Origin: Bartonella bacilliformis Ver097
GTDB lineage: Bacteria; Pseudomonadota; Alphaproteobacteria; Rhizobiales; Rhizobiaceae
Direction: 5' to 3'
Assembly: GCF_000709795.1 (NCBI RefSeq)
Contig: NZ_KL503803.1
Location: forward strand, 62,001 to 126,000
Length of the DNA stretch: 64,000 nucleotides
The position numbers and the translations under genes are program-made. The notes beneath the pieces are model-generated. The model saw only the letters and a list, made by a program, of their open reading frames with translations. It was not told the origin of the DNA and made no database searches. Shown one piece after another: positions 31,165 to 39,616 of the stretch (its first letter is position 1; each line of letters starts with the position of its first letter).

Positions 31165-32421
31165 GTGAGCAACGATGTTGTAATCGACCATATTGGAGCT
31201 AGCGGTTATGGTGTTGCGAAAACACCGCATGGTTCGATTTATGTACCTTTTACTTTACCAGGAGAGATTGTTAAAGTTATTCGTCACGGGAAATATGGTA
31301 CACTGCTTACGTTAAAAGAAAAATCATCAGAACGTATTTATGCACTTTGTCAGCATTTTGAAGCATGTGGAGGATGTACCCTACAGCATTGGCGTCTTGA
31401 TGCTTATCACTCTTGGAAGCGACAATTGGTTGTTGATACTCTTAAAAGGTATGGGTTTGATGTTGTTGTTTCTCCTTTAATTGAATGTGGGTTTCATAAT
31501 CGTCGACGGGTTATTTTGACAGCTTGTGTGGACCAACGAGGCTGTACTATTATAGGTTTTAATCACTATCTCTCTTATGATATTGTGACTATTGAGGAAT
31601 GTCCAATTGCATGTTCAGAGATTATATCTAAACTTGATGATATCAAAGAAATATGCGCTCTTTTAGGACATCATGCTAAGCGGTTTCATGTCACGATAAC
31701 CTCTGTTGACAATGGTTTTGATGTTGCGTTGAGTGATTGTTTTGTGCACAATGAATTAACGCGTCAAAAGATGGTTCGTGCAGCTCTTTCATATGGAATT
31801 ACGCGTTTGTCAGTTGACGGTGAGATCTTGGTTGAACGGGAAAAACCAATAATACACTTTGGTGATGTATGTGTTGAATTTCCCTCTGGTGGTTTTCTGC
31901 AAGCAACTGTTAAAGCAGAAAATATTATCAGTGATATTATTTTGACTCATTTTGAAAAAGCAAAAAATGCTGCTGATTTATTTTCAGGAGTAGGAACTTT
32001 CGCTTTGCGTATGGCAAAAAAGATGAATGTTCATGCGGTGGAGAATAATGGAGCAGCATTAACTAATTTAGACTGGGCAGCACGTTTTTCTAAGGGTTTA
32101 AAAACAGTGATTTGTGAAAAACGTGATTTATTGCGTCGTCCACTTTCCACAGAAGAATTGGAACGCTTCGATAGTGTTGTTTTTGATCCACCGCGTGCTG
32201 GTGCAGAAGCACAAGTAAAAGAATTAGCAAGGACAACGATACCGCGTGTGGTTGCTGTTTCATGTAATCCTGTTACATTTGCTCGTGATTTATCCATTCT
32301 TGTTTCAGGCGGTTATATAATAGAGAAAATTATACCGATTGATCAGTTTTTATGGTCACCCCATGTTGAAATTGTTGCTATTTTGAACAAACGAAAAGCA
32401 AAGACTGGTTGGAAGCTTTAG
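31165..32421 (+). CDS. rlmD: 23S rRNA (uracil-5-)-methyltransferase, RlmD/RumA type
   Basis: A 418-residue m5U methyltransferase. A TRAM-like domain opens the protein (DHIGASGYGVAKTPHG). An iron-sulfur cluster site is suggested by the cysteines in CQHFEACGGC near residue 67. The SAM domain shows DLFSGVGTFALRMA, and the catalytic cysteine lies in VAVSCNPVTFARD near residue 371. It starts at a GTG two bases after the tlyA stop. RlmD and the tRNA enzyme TrmA are close relatives, and the iron-sulfur cysteines favour the rRNA type. Confidence 0.9.
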   Translation: MSNDVVIDHIGASGYGVAKTPHGSIYVPFTLPGEIVKVIRHGKYGTLLTLKEKSSERIYALCQHFEACGGCTLQHWRLDAYHSWKRQLVVDTLKRYGFDVVVSPLIECGFHNRRRVILTACVDQRGCTIIGFNHYLSYDIVTIEECPIACSEIISKLDDIKEICALLGHHAKRFHVTITSVDNGFDVALSDCFVHNELTRQKMVRAALSYGITRLSVDGEILVEREKPIIHFGDVCVEFPSGGFLQATVKAENIISDIILTHFEKAKNAADLFSGVGTFALRMAKKMNVHAVENNGAALTNLDWAARFSKGLKTVICEKRDLLRRPLSTEELERFDSVVFDPPRAGAEAQVKELARTTIPRVVAVSCNPVTFARDLSILVSGGYIIEKIIPIDQFLWSPHVEIVAILNKRKAKTGWKL

Positions 32422-32480
32422 ATCAAGGAGAAAAAGCTTTTGTGAAGGATGTAAGCAACTTTTAATTCATTTCGTTTATT

Positions 32481-33899
32481 TTACGAAGTTTCTGTTCCGC
32501 CTATTGTCATATCATTAATTCGTAAGTGCGGTTGTCCAACACCGACAGGAACATTTTGCCCTGCTTTCCCACACATACCTATACCGTTATCTAGTTTGCT
32601 ATCATTACCAATCATCGTGATACGTTTCATGGCCTCTGGTCCACTACCAATAAGGGTTGCACCTTTGATTGGTGCTACAATTGTACCATTTTCTACCCGA
32701 TAAGCTTCGGTGCATTCAAATACGAATTTTCCAGAAGTAATATCAACTTGCCCTCCACCAAATGAAACAGCATAAATACCGCTTTTGAGTGAAGATAGAA
32801 TTTCTTCAGGTGTTTTATCACCTCCTAGCATGATCGTATTCGTCATTCGTGGCATTGGTGCGTGTGCATAGGATTCACGTCGTCCATTTCCAGTTGAATT
32901 AACTCCCATAAGGCGAGCATTTAATCTATCTTGCATGAAGCCAACGAGTTTTCCATTTTCAATGAGAACATTACAGTTTGAAGGTGTTCCTTCATCATCG
33001 ATGGTGAGTGAACCACGGCATTCAGGAATAGTGCCATCATCAACGATCGTTACATCTTTTGCTGCGACTTGTTGACCTAATAGTTCAGAAAAAGCAGATG
33101 TTTTTTTGCGGTTGAAATCACCTTCTAAACCATGGCCGACAGCTTCGTGCAGCATAACACCAGGCCATCCATTAGCTAAAACGACATCACATGTTCCTGC
33201 TGGTGCAGCTTCTGCTTCTAGATTCACTAAAGCCATACGTAAAGCTTCATCAGCAGCCATTTTCCAGTTTTCTTCACTAATAAATTGGTTAAATGCTTGT
33301 CGTCCACCACATCCGTAAAAGCCGCTTTCGTGCCGATTACCATTGGTTGCTATGATAGAAATAGAAAGTCGCACAAGAGGACGGATGTCACGAACAAGAT
33401 GTCCATTAGAACGCAAAATTTCAACATGTTGGAGTGAGCCAGAAAGAGATACTGTAACCTGATGCACTTTGTTATTTTTTTCCCGTAAATATGCATCAAT
33501 TTTTTGTAAAAGCTTACTCTTTTCTTCAAATGATGGAGCATCAAGAGGATTGATTTGTTCATAGAGTTTACGGTTTGTTCGTGGGGGAGCTGCGTTATAA
33601 GGTCCTGCTTGATGATGATAAATTACAGCTTTCGCAGCCTCACTAGCGCGGTTGAGTGCAGCAGCTGATAGTTCTCCAGAATGGGCATAGCCGGTTGCCT
33701 CTCCAGAAACAACACGCAAACCAAATCCTATATCTTGATAAAATGAGCCATTTTTAAGCTGGCCATTATCAAATAAGAGTGCTTCACGTTCTGTATATTC
33801 GACATAAAGTTCACCATCATCAGCATTATGAAGTGTTTCTTGTACGAGTGACTGCACTTTAGAGGAAGAGATATCAAAATTATCAATTAGGGATTTCAT
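32481..33899 (-). CDS. tldD: Metalloprotease TldD
   Basis: TldD and its partner TldE (PmbA, not in this window) form a zinc metalloprotease that cleaves unfolded peptides. The 472-residue sequence carries the zinc-binding HExxxH element in MLHEAVGHGLEGDFNR near residue 255. Conserved stretches GTPSNCNVLIENGKLVGFMQDR and the C-terminal GKAGQNVPVGVGQP are also present. It is convergent with rlmD. ialB lies next on the same strand, the order tldD-ialB known from related Rhizobiales. Confidence 0.96.
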   Translation of the reverse strand: MKSLIDNFDISSSKVQSLVQETLHNADDGELYVEYTEREALLFDNGQLKNGSFYQDIGFGLRVVSGEATGYAHSGELSAAALNRASEAAKAVIYHHQAGPYNAAPPRTNRKLYEQINPLDAPSFEEKSKLLQKIDAYLREKNNKVHQVTVSLSGSLQHVEILRSNGHLVRDIRPLVRLSISIIATNGNRHESGFYGCGGRQAFNQFISEENWKMAADEALRMALVNLEAEAAPAGTCDVVLANGWPGVMLHEAVGHGLEGDFNRKKTSAFSELLGQQVAAKDVTIVDDGTIPECRGSLTIDDEGTPSNCNVLIENGKLVGFMQDRLNARLMGVNSTGNGRRESYAHAPMPRMTNTIMLGGDKTPEEILSSLKSGIYAVSFGGGQVDITSGKFVFECTEAYRVENGTIVAPIKGATLIGSGPEAMKRITMIGNDSKLDNGIGMCGKAGQNVPVGVGQPHLRINDMTIGGTETS

Positions 33900-34008
33900 A
33901 GTTGTTGCTCTATTTTCATTAATGCTTAGGTGTTTTTAATTTTTTAAAAAATGTTGTAAAAAAGTTATCAGATGCGTTGACCGATTATTATCTGCAAATC
34001 GTTTTGTG

Positions 34009-34548
34009 TTATTTTGGCAAAGCTGCATAAGCATCAGCAAGACCATGAAGATCAATAAGGCCCCCAATTCCTTGCTCTGGGGTTGTAAAGATAACATAGG
34101 TTGCCATTTTACCATCTAAGAAGTGTTTTAGTACATTGTCTTGGAGAAGAGCTTCCGCAATACAATTATCACCTAGACAACGATGATATTCTATTCTACC
34201 AATGTCTTTATTGTCTATTTTAATACTAACACCAGGGCGTAAGTCAACCCGAATAGGAACAAAGACACGCATCAACGTTCCTTGATTTTTAGGCAATTTA
34301 TAAAATGTAATACGAAAAGTGATATCACGACGTTCTTGTGTGCGCACATCTTGAATAATTTCACATTGCATATTCGGTGTACCTGGTGGCAGAGAGCAAA
34401 CCTTTGTCCATGCACCGTAGGTTTTTGGAGCTGGAATATTTTGTGTGTTGGATGTTTGTGCGATGACGTGATTAGAAGAAATACTGCAAAGTGCGAAGAT
34501 AACAGAACTAACAAAGAAAGTTTTTTGAACGAATTGATAAAGGTTCAT
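34009..34548 (-). CDS. Invasion-associated locus B (IalB) family protein
   Basis: A 179-residue exported protein: signal peptide at residues 1-30 ending near VIAQ, then the beta-rich IalB domain with KTYGAWTKVC, RDITFRITFYKLP and GVSIKIDN. Four cysteines in the mature part (two early, two in HRCLGDNCIAE near residue 130) suggest disulfides. IalB of B. bacilliformis promotes red-cell invasion. Paralogues are widespread in Rhizobiales, many not linked to virulence, so this copy could be a general envelope protein. It points away from ctaB, with a 391-base gap. Confidence 0.9.
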   Translation of the reverse strand: MNLYQFVQKTFFVSSVIFALCSISSNHVIAQTSNTQNIPAPKTYGAWTKVCSLPPGTPNMQCEIIQDVRTQERRDITFRITFYKLPKNQGTLMRVFVPIRVDLRPGVSIKIDNKDIGRIEYHRCLGDNCIAEALLQDNVLKHFLDGKMATYVIFTTPEQGIGGLIDLHGLADAYAALPK

Positions 34549-34939
34549 AGAAAATTCTACCTAAAATCACCACTATATCTGTGTATAAGCTTTTATGAAA
34601 AATAAATCTTTATATTAGGATATAACAAAAAATCAGAAAATTTACATGTACAAAATTAGGAATGAAAAGTGAAAAGAGAGTTACTTGTGCAGAAGTAAGA
34701 TTTTTTAGCTCCATTTTGTAGGGTATATTTTGTTTTTGTGGTACCTTTTTACATACAGAGGGGAAGAGTATTATGGAAAAATGTATTTTTGTGTAAATAT
34801 TTCTATCACTTGTGAGAAGGGGGTATAACTGAGAATATGTATGCCGTATATATTTTCAAAAATACAGCAGATATTAATTTTTCATAAGTTGTATAGTTTT
34901 TGCTTGGGGATTATACAGATAAAAGGGCTCTTTAGTGAA
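34549..34939. other. Gap between ialB-like gene and ctaB
   Basis: About 390 AT-rich bases hold the promoters of the two divergent genes. In many Rhizobiales coxB and coxA stand here. I find no recognisable cox fragment in any frame. The upstream in-frame ATG at 34841 has no ribosome binding site. Confidence 0.5.
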
Positions 34940-35875
34940 ATGTCTATTTCAGGGAAATTATTAACTGAAGATAATCAGTCGATTTCGCCAGTAGCTACTG
35001 TTTATGATTATATTGCATTGTTGAAACCACGGGTTATGTCACTCGTTGTGTTTACAGCTTTGGTGGGATTGGTGGTATCACCTGTTGTTGTAGATCCATT
35101 ATATGGTTTTGTAGCAATCTTATGTATTGCTATAGGAGGCGGTAGTGCAGGAGCGCTTAATATGTGGTATGAAGCTGATATTGATGCGCTGATGAAACGT
35201 ACTCAAAAACGCCCTATTCCTAGTGGAAAGATCAGTCGTGGAAAAGCACTGATTTTTAGCTCTATCCTCTCTGTTCTTTCAGTTTTTTTAATGGGAGTTC
35301 TCATTAATTGGTTTTCAGCGCTTTTTCTTGCCTTTACAATTTTCTTTTATATTGTCATTTATACAATTTGGTTGAAGCGTATAACACCACAAAATATTGT
35401 TATTGGTGGTGCTGCTGGGGCTTTTCCGCCGATGATTGGATGGGCCGCTGCAACAGGAACAATAAGTCTTGACAGCTTCCTGTTATTTTTAATCATTTTT
35501 ATGTGGACTCCACCGCATTTTTGGTCCCTTTGCTTATTTTCATCTAGTGATTACGACGCCGCAGGTATTCCTATGATGCCTAATGTACGTGGTGAGCGTT
35601 CAACAAAAAATCAGATCTTAGTGTATGCAATTATAACAGCAGTATGTGCCGTTGGGCCTTATATAACAGGTTATGCAGGGATCATTTATGGTATTTCGTC
35701 AACAATTTTAGGTGGTATATTCATTTATTTTGCTTATCTTTTATGGAAAACTGATACGAACGATAAAACTGTGCCTATAGCAAAGAAAACGTTTTTTTTC
35801 TCGTTATTTTATTTGGGAGCTATATTTGGAATTCTTTTAATTGAATTTCTTATTTGGCATTTTATTGTTCGTTAG
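34940..35875 (+). CDS. ctaB: Protoheme IX farnesyltransferase (heme O synthase)
   Basis: Membrane UbiA-family enzyme that farnesylates heme B to heme O for terminal oxidases. About nine helices are predicted. The first aspartate motif is NMWYEADIDALMKRTQKRP near residue 76, with PIPSG after it. TPPHFWSLCLF near residue 193 and MMPNVRGE are also conserved. I prefer the ATG at 34940 (311 residues) over the longer frame from 34841, because homologues begin shortly before the YIALLKPRVM segment. No cytochrome oxidase subunit gene lies next to it, unlike in most relatives. Confidence 0.95.
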   Translation: MSISGKLLTEDNQSISPVATVYDYIALLKPRVMSLVVFTALVGLVVSPVVVDPLYGFVAILCIAIGGGSAGALNMWYEADIDALMKRTQKRPIPSGKISRGKALIFSSILSVLSVFLMGVLINWFSALFLAFTIFFYIVIYTIWLKRITPQNIVIGGAAGAFPPMIGWAAATGTISLDSFLLFLIIFMWTPPHFWSLCLFSSSDYDAAGIPMMPNVRGERSTKNQILVYAIITAVCAVGPYITGYAGIIYGISSTILGGIFIYFAYLLWKTDTNDKTVPIAKKTFFFSLFYLGAIFGILLIEFLIWHFIVR

Positions 35876-36073
35876 CTTGATAAAACTAGGGGGAAAACAT
35901 TTACAATTATTAATTAATAAATAGTTATAAATAACCTATTACGAGTAAAGTGTTTGACATATTAAAAGAGAATATTTTCAATTTTTCTTTTGACATAAGA
36001 GCGTATATAAAGAGTATCTAACTTAGAAATAGCACTTCTTTTTTGATATGTGATAGAAATTATAGAATACATT

Positions 36074-37123
36074 ATGTCTTTACTTTCCCCTTTAACAATT
36101 CGTCTTTGTAGTCCGCGAGGGTTCTGTGCTGGGGTTGACCGAGCTATTCAGATTGTTATCCTTGCATTGAAAAAATATGGTGCTCCAGTGTATGTGCGCC
36201 ATGAAATTGTGCACAACCGCTATGTTGTTGAAGGATTACAACAACGTGGAGCTGTTTTTGTTGAAGAACTTGATGAAATTCCAGAGGAACATCGCGGTCA
36301 ACCTGTTGTGTTTTCTGCCCATGGTGTGCCAAAATCTGTATTAGAAAAGGCGTCTCTCTATAATTTATTTTATCTTGATGCGACATGTCCTCTGGTTTCT
36401 AAGGTTCATAAACAAGCAATAAGACATCAGCGTCATGGTCGTCACGTTATCTTAATTGGTCACTCTGGTCATCCTGAGGTAATAGGAACGATGGGACAGC
36501 TTGAAAAAGGAGCTGTTACGTTAATTGAAACGGTAGAAGATGCTTTATATTATCAACCAAAAAATCCAAATAAATTAGGATTTGTAACACAAACAACACT
36601 TTCTGTTGAAGATACCGCAGGGATTTTAGATGTATTACAGAACCGTTTTCCTACTTTAGAATCTCCGGCAACAGAGTCAATTTGTTATGCCACGACCAAT
36701 CGACAAGAGGCTGTTAAGGCAGCAGCCTTAGGGAGTGATTTATTCTTAATTGTTGGTTCATCAAACTCATCTAATGCACGACGTTTGGTAGAGGTAGCTG
36801 AGAGGTTTGGTGCACGACAATCTATCTTAGTTCAACGTGCTGATGATATCGATTTTGATCGTTTAGGAACTCTTTCAGTTATAAGTCTTTCAGCAGGAGC
36901 ATCTGCGCCTGAAATTATTGTTGATGAAATTATTACAGCTTTTCGTAAACGTTATAATGTTAAAATAGAATTGGCTGAAACCGCAGTAGAAACACAACAA
37001 TTTTTAGTTAATCGTGAATTGCGTGATGTTATTTTAACCCCTCGAGATATGGCGTTTGTTAGTGGCGGTGTTAAGACACGAAGAAATGATGATACACAAA
37101 TGTTAAAAGTAGAAGAAAAATAA
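36074..37123 (+). CDS. ispH: 4-hydroxy-3-methylbut-2-enyl diphosphate reductase
   Basis: Last enzyme of the MEP pathway, making IPP and DMAPP with a 4Fe-4S cluster. The three cluster cysteines are visible: LCSPRGFCAGVDRA near residue 15, DATCPLVSKVH near 100, and ICYATTNRQEA near 200. HGVPKSV and the HEIVHNRYVV loop bind substrate. The ATG at 36074 gives 349 residues. A GTG start eight codons earlier (36050) is possible. The preceding 198-base gap carries two TTGACA boxes (around 35954 and 35992), but no clear -10 could be fixed. Confidence 0.95.
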   Translation: MSLLSPLTIRLCSPRGFCAGVDRAIQIVILALKKYGAPVYVRHEIVHNRYVVEGLQQRGAVFVEELDEIPEEHRGQPVVFSAHGVPKSVLEKASLYNLFYLDATCPLVSKVHKQAIRHQRHGRHVILIGHSGHPEVIGTMGQLEKGAVTLIETVEDALYYQPKNPNKLGFVTQTTLSVEDTAGILDVLQNRFPTLESPATESICYATTNRQEAVKAAALGSDLFLIVGSSNSSNARRLVEVAERFGARQSILVQRADDIDFDRLGTLSVISLSAGASAPEIIVDEIITAFRKRYNVKIELAETAVETQQFLVNRELRDVILTPRDMAFVSGGVKTRRNDDTQMLKVEEK

Positions 37124-37185
37124 TAAGAAATTTTAAGGATATTCGTCAAAACGGTTGGAGGAGTTTTAAACGCATTACTCAATAG

Positions 37186-37311
37186 TTTTTTCTATTTTAC
37201 CAAGGGATAGAAAAGAAAGTTGGAAACTCGTATTTTATGTTTCATGGAATAGAAGAAGAATTTTTAACGCTTTATGAAAAATTTGTCTCAAAAGATCATT
37301 TGTTTTTTGTG
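37186..37311 (+). pseudogene. thrB: thrB (homoserine kinase) relic
   Basis: Between ispH and rnhA, where Rhizobiales carry thrB, one frame between two TAG stops encodes a stretch that reads like the N-terminal lobe of ThrB. YQGIEKKVGNSYFMF matches family YKGIAEGVENSNFLL, and EFLTLYEKFVSKDHLFF matches ILTLYEKR-N-E-D-L-P-F-F. A stop at 37312 follows. The whole 429-base gap (37124-37552) is less than half a thrB gene, so most of it has been deleted. No other part is clear. The 3' end may hold a weak C-terminal trace near 37480. The family comparison is from memory, not from an alignment search. Confidence 0.8.
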
Positions 37312-37552
37312 TAGTTATATTGCAGTCATTTAACTCAGTTAAGATGGGATTTTATACTCAGCTGTAAAGATTATTTTTTATAGATTAACAGCTGTGGTGC
37401 AAATTGCAGTGAATTTTTTTACTTACATATCTTTATGATTTGTTTAATGCTACCTAATATTTTTATTATTATAAAGGGATTTATTGAAATATCAGTACAG
37501 ACTGTGTTTCTAGCAATGTGGATTCATTGATTGGATTGGGTTTTTAAGTTTT

Positions 37553-38020
37553 ATGTTGAGTGAAACTAAAGTTATTGAAATTTATACAGATGGTGCATGC
37601 TCAGGAAATCCTGGGCTCGGAGGGTGGGGAGCAATTTTGCGTTGGAATAGCCATGAACGTGAGCTTTATGGTGGAAAAGAATATACAACTAACAATCAAA
37701 TGGAACTGATGGCGGCGATTTGTGCGCTGAATGCACTTAAAGAATCTTGTTCAATTGATCTTTATACGGATTCAGTTTACGTGCGCAACGGAATATCTTT
37801 ATGGATTGAAAATTGGAAAAAGAATAATTGGCACACTGCATCAAAAAGTCCTGTTAAAAATGTGGAGCTATGGCAAGCGCTTGATGGTGCTTGTGTTCGC
37901 CATAATGTCAGATGGCATTGGGTAAAAGGACATGTTGGTCATCCAGACAATGAGCGTGCGGATGCTCTTGCGCGTAAAGCAATTACTGAATATCGTCAAA
38001 ATGGATATTTTAAGGGATAA
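37553..38020 (+). CDS. rnhA: Ribonuclease HI
   Basis: A 155-residue nuclease for RNA in RNA-DNA hybrids. The catalytic residues are visible: aspartate in [16 protein letters not shown], glutamate in [12 protein letters not shown], aspartate in [12 protein letters not shown], and the final aspartate in [12 protein letters not shown] with the preceding WVKGHVG histidine. The order ispH-(thrB)-rnhA is the rhizobial one. The start ATG lies in a T-rich context without a strong ribosome binding site. It is convergent with the next gene, only six bases away. Confidence 0.97.
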   Translation: MLSETKVIEIYTDGACSGNPGLGGWGAILRWNSHERELYGGKEYTTNNQMELMAAICALNALKESCSIDLYTDSVYVRNGISLWIENWKKNNWHTASKSPVKNVELWQALDGACVRHNVRWHWVKGHVGHPDNERADALARKAITEYRQNGYFKG

Positions 38021-38026
38021 AGGGTC

Positions 38027-38908
38027 TTATTGCGAAATATCACTATGGTCTTGCTTATTTATTATGAATGTTCCACTCAAGGCGTGATCTTTAGCAGAAA
38101 TTGTATAAAAGACTGTTTGGTTTGGTTCATTTGGTGTGAAATATATAGGGGCACTAAAAAATGTATAGTCTTGATGATCACTTATCTTCTTTGCAGGGCC
38201 AATTTGCATATCTCCTCCATCTAAAAAGAGAGATTCAGGTGTGATTTTTCCATTTTTGTGTATTGTTATTAAGAGGGCATTTTCGTTTTTTTCAGCGCTT
38301 ATTGTCAATTCATTATGTTTTATACGTGGTAGGGAAGCTTGGGCATTTTTTAATAATGAAGATGAAAAAAGATGTTCGTTTTTTGGAAAAAATGGAGAAA
38401 AATTAAAATCAATGGTAAAAGGCATACAGATTTTATTACAGATTCCAATGGTTAACGAGCCACTTAGATTTTCATGTGAACCAAAAATACGAAAAGGCAA
38501 GACAACTTTATTTTTATATCCTAATGACCAATCATTTTCTTTCTGATAAAGCTGTGGTGTAGGATAAAAAATTTCGTAAGCAACTTGTTGATCAAAATTA
38601 AAAAAAGGTGCCATGCCAGAATTTCCTGGATTGCGCCAGTAAGTTTTCCATTCTGGTTTAAGTACAACTTCAATAATGCCCTCTCTCATTCCATGAAGAG
38701 AGACTTTTGTTATAGCTAATCTGATACGACCACCATTTGATTCATGCCAAGGTGTTGAGATAAGATGCGTTTCTTGTTCTGTTTGAGTGCTAAAAGTAGG
38801 ATTGATCAATCCTAAAACCATAAATGTTAAACTAAAAATTACTGAAAACTTTTTATGAAAGATCGTTAACATTTTTTGTAAATTCAGAAATATTTGAATT
38901 TTTCTCAT
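38027..38908 (-). CDS. Periplasmic DsbD alpha-domain-like protein
   Basis: A signal sequence (hydrophobic stretch within residues ~17-40, ending near INPTFS) is followed by a beta-sandwich region. TYWRNPGNSGMAP and the paired cysteines in IGICNKICMPF (spaced CxxxC) resemble the N-terminal electron-accepting domain of DsbD/ScsB. The transmembrane and C-terminal thioredoxin domains of DsbD are absent. It may pass electrons to periplasmic partners such as the DsbA-like protein at 48.6 kb or cytochrome c maturation, but this is inference. The open frame continues to 39061. I prefer the ATG at 38908, and 38872 is also possible. Confidence 0.8.
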   Translation of the reverse strand: MRKIQIFLNLQKMLTIFHKKFSVIFSLTFMVLGLINPTFSTQTEQETHLISTPWHESNGGRIRLAITKVSLHGMREGIIEVVLKPEWKTYWRNPGNSGMAPFFNFDQQVAYEIFYPTPQLYQKENDWSLGYKNKVVLPFRIFGSHENLSGSLTIGICNKICMPFTIDFNFSPFFPKNEHLFSSSLLKNAQASLPRIKHNELTISAEKNENALLITIHKNGKITPESLFLDGGDMQIGPAKKISDHQDYTFFSAPIYFTPNEPNQTVFYTISAKDHALSGTFIINKQDHSDISQ

Positions 38909-39616
38909 CGGATCTTTATTTTTTCTATACTGACTTAATTGGGTTTTATCATTATATAGGTTATAGATAATTAAAATTAATGAAACAGCGTGATGGGTTT
39001 TAAATGAACGATTGTTCATAAGTAATGCCCTAAATAAATGATTGATAAACGTTTTATTCATTCTGTTATCTATATTTGTTTTTATTCCGATGCTTGGCTA
39101 TAGGGATTATTTCTTAATCAAGTATACAATATTAATTTTCTGAGCGTTTATTTTAGCTTAGAGTGGTCAAATAAGTTCAAAAAGATAATCTATCAGAACC
39201 GATAAAAAATTTCAGTATGTTATGGCGGTTCTGTTGATTCTTTTCGGTTTTTTTCATTCAGATGATTACACGTGTGAAGAGATTGTTCCTATTACAGATG
39301 ATATTTTATCTTCTGCAACTATTGATATATTAAAAGCAATCAGCTGTGATAAAGGTTTTCAAAATGTATTCGTGATTAGGGTATGCTAGATGAAAGCAGG
39401 ATATAGCTTGAAGCAGGAATTTTCTCTAATGGTTGGTTAACTAACTCTACATCTGAAAATTTCCTTTTTGAAAGTAATATAAACGGTAAATATGATGAAA
39501 GTTTCATGTGTATAGGATCAACCTAATTTCTCTCGTTTCTAAAATAGGTCATGCGGAAATGCACACACACATAATGTTTTGTTTTTTTAATTTTATAATT
39601 TTCTATTGACTATGTC
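38909..39616. other. AT-rich gap with possible decayed gene
   Basis: About 0.7 kb without an intact gene. On the plus strand a 55-residue frame (39222-39389) opens with a signal-like hydrophobic start and a cysteine soon after. A second 39-residue frame (39407-39523) follows in another register. They may be pieces of a decayed exported protein, but I cannot name a family. The promoter of the DsbD-alpha-like gene must lie here too. Confidence 0.45.

Noticed and set aside
32413-32439. Inverted repeat AAGCTTT/AAAGCTT at the end of rlmD
   Set aside because: It overlaps the stop codon, has a 13-base loop and no T run.
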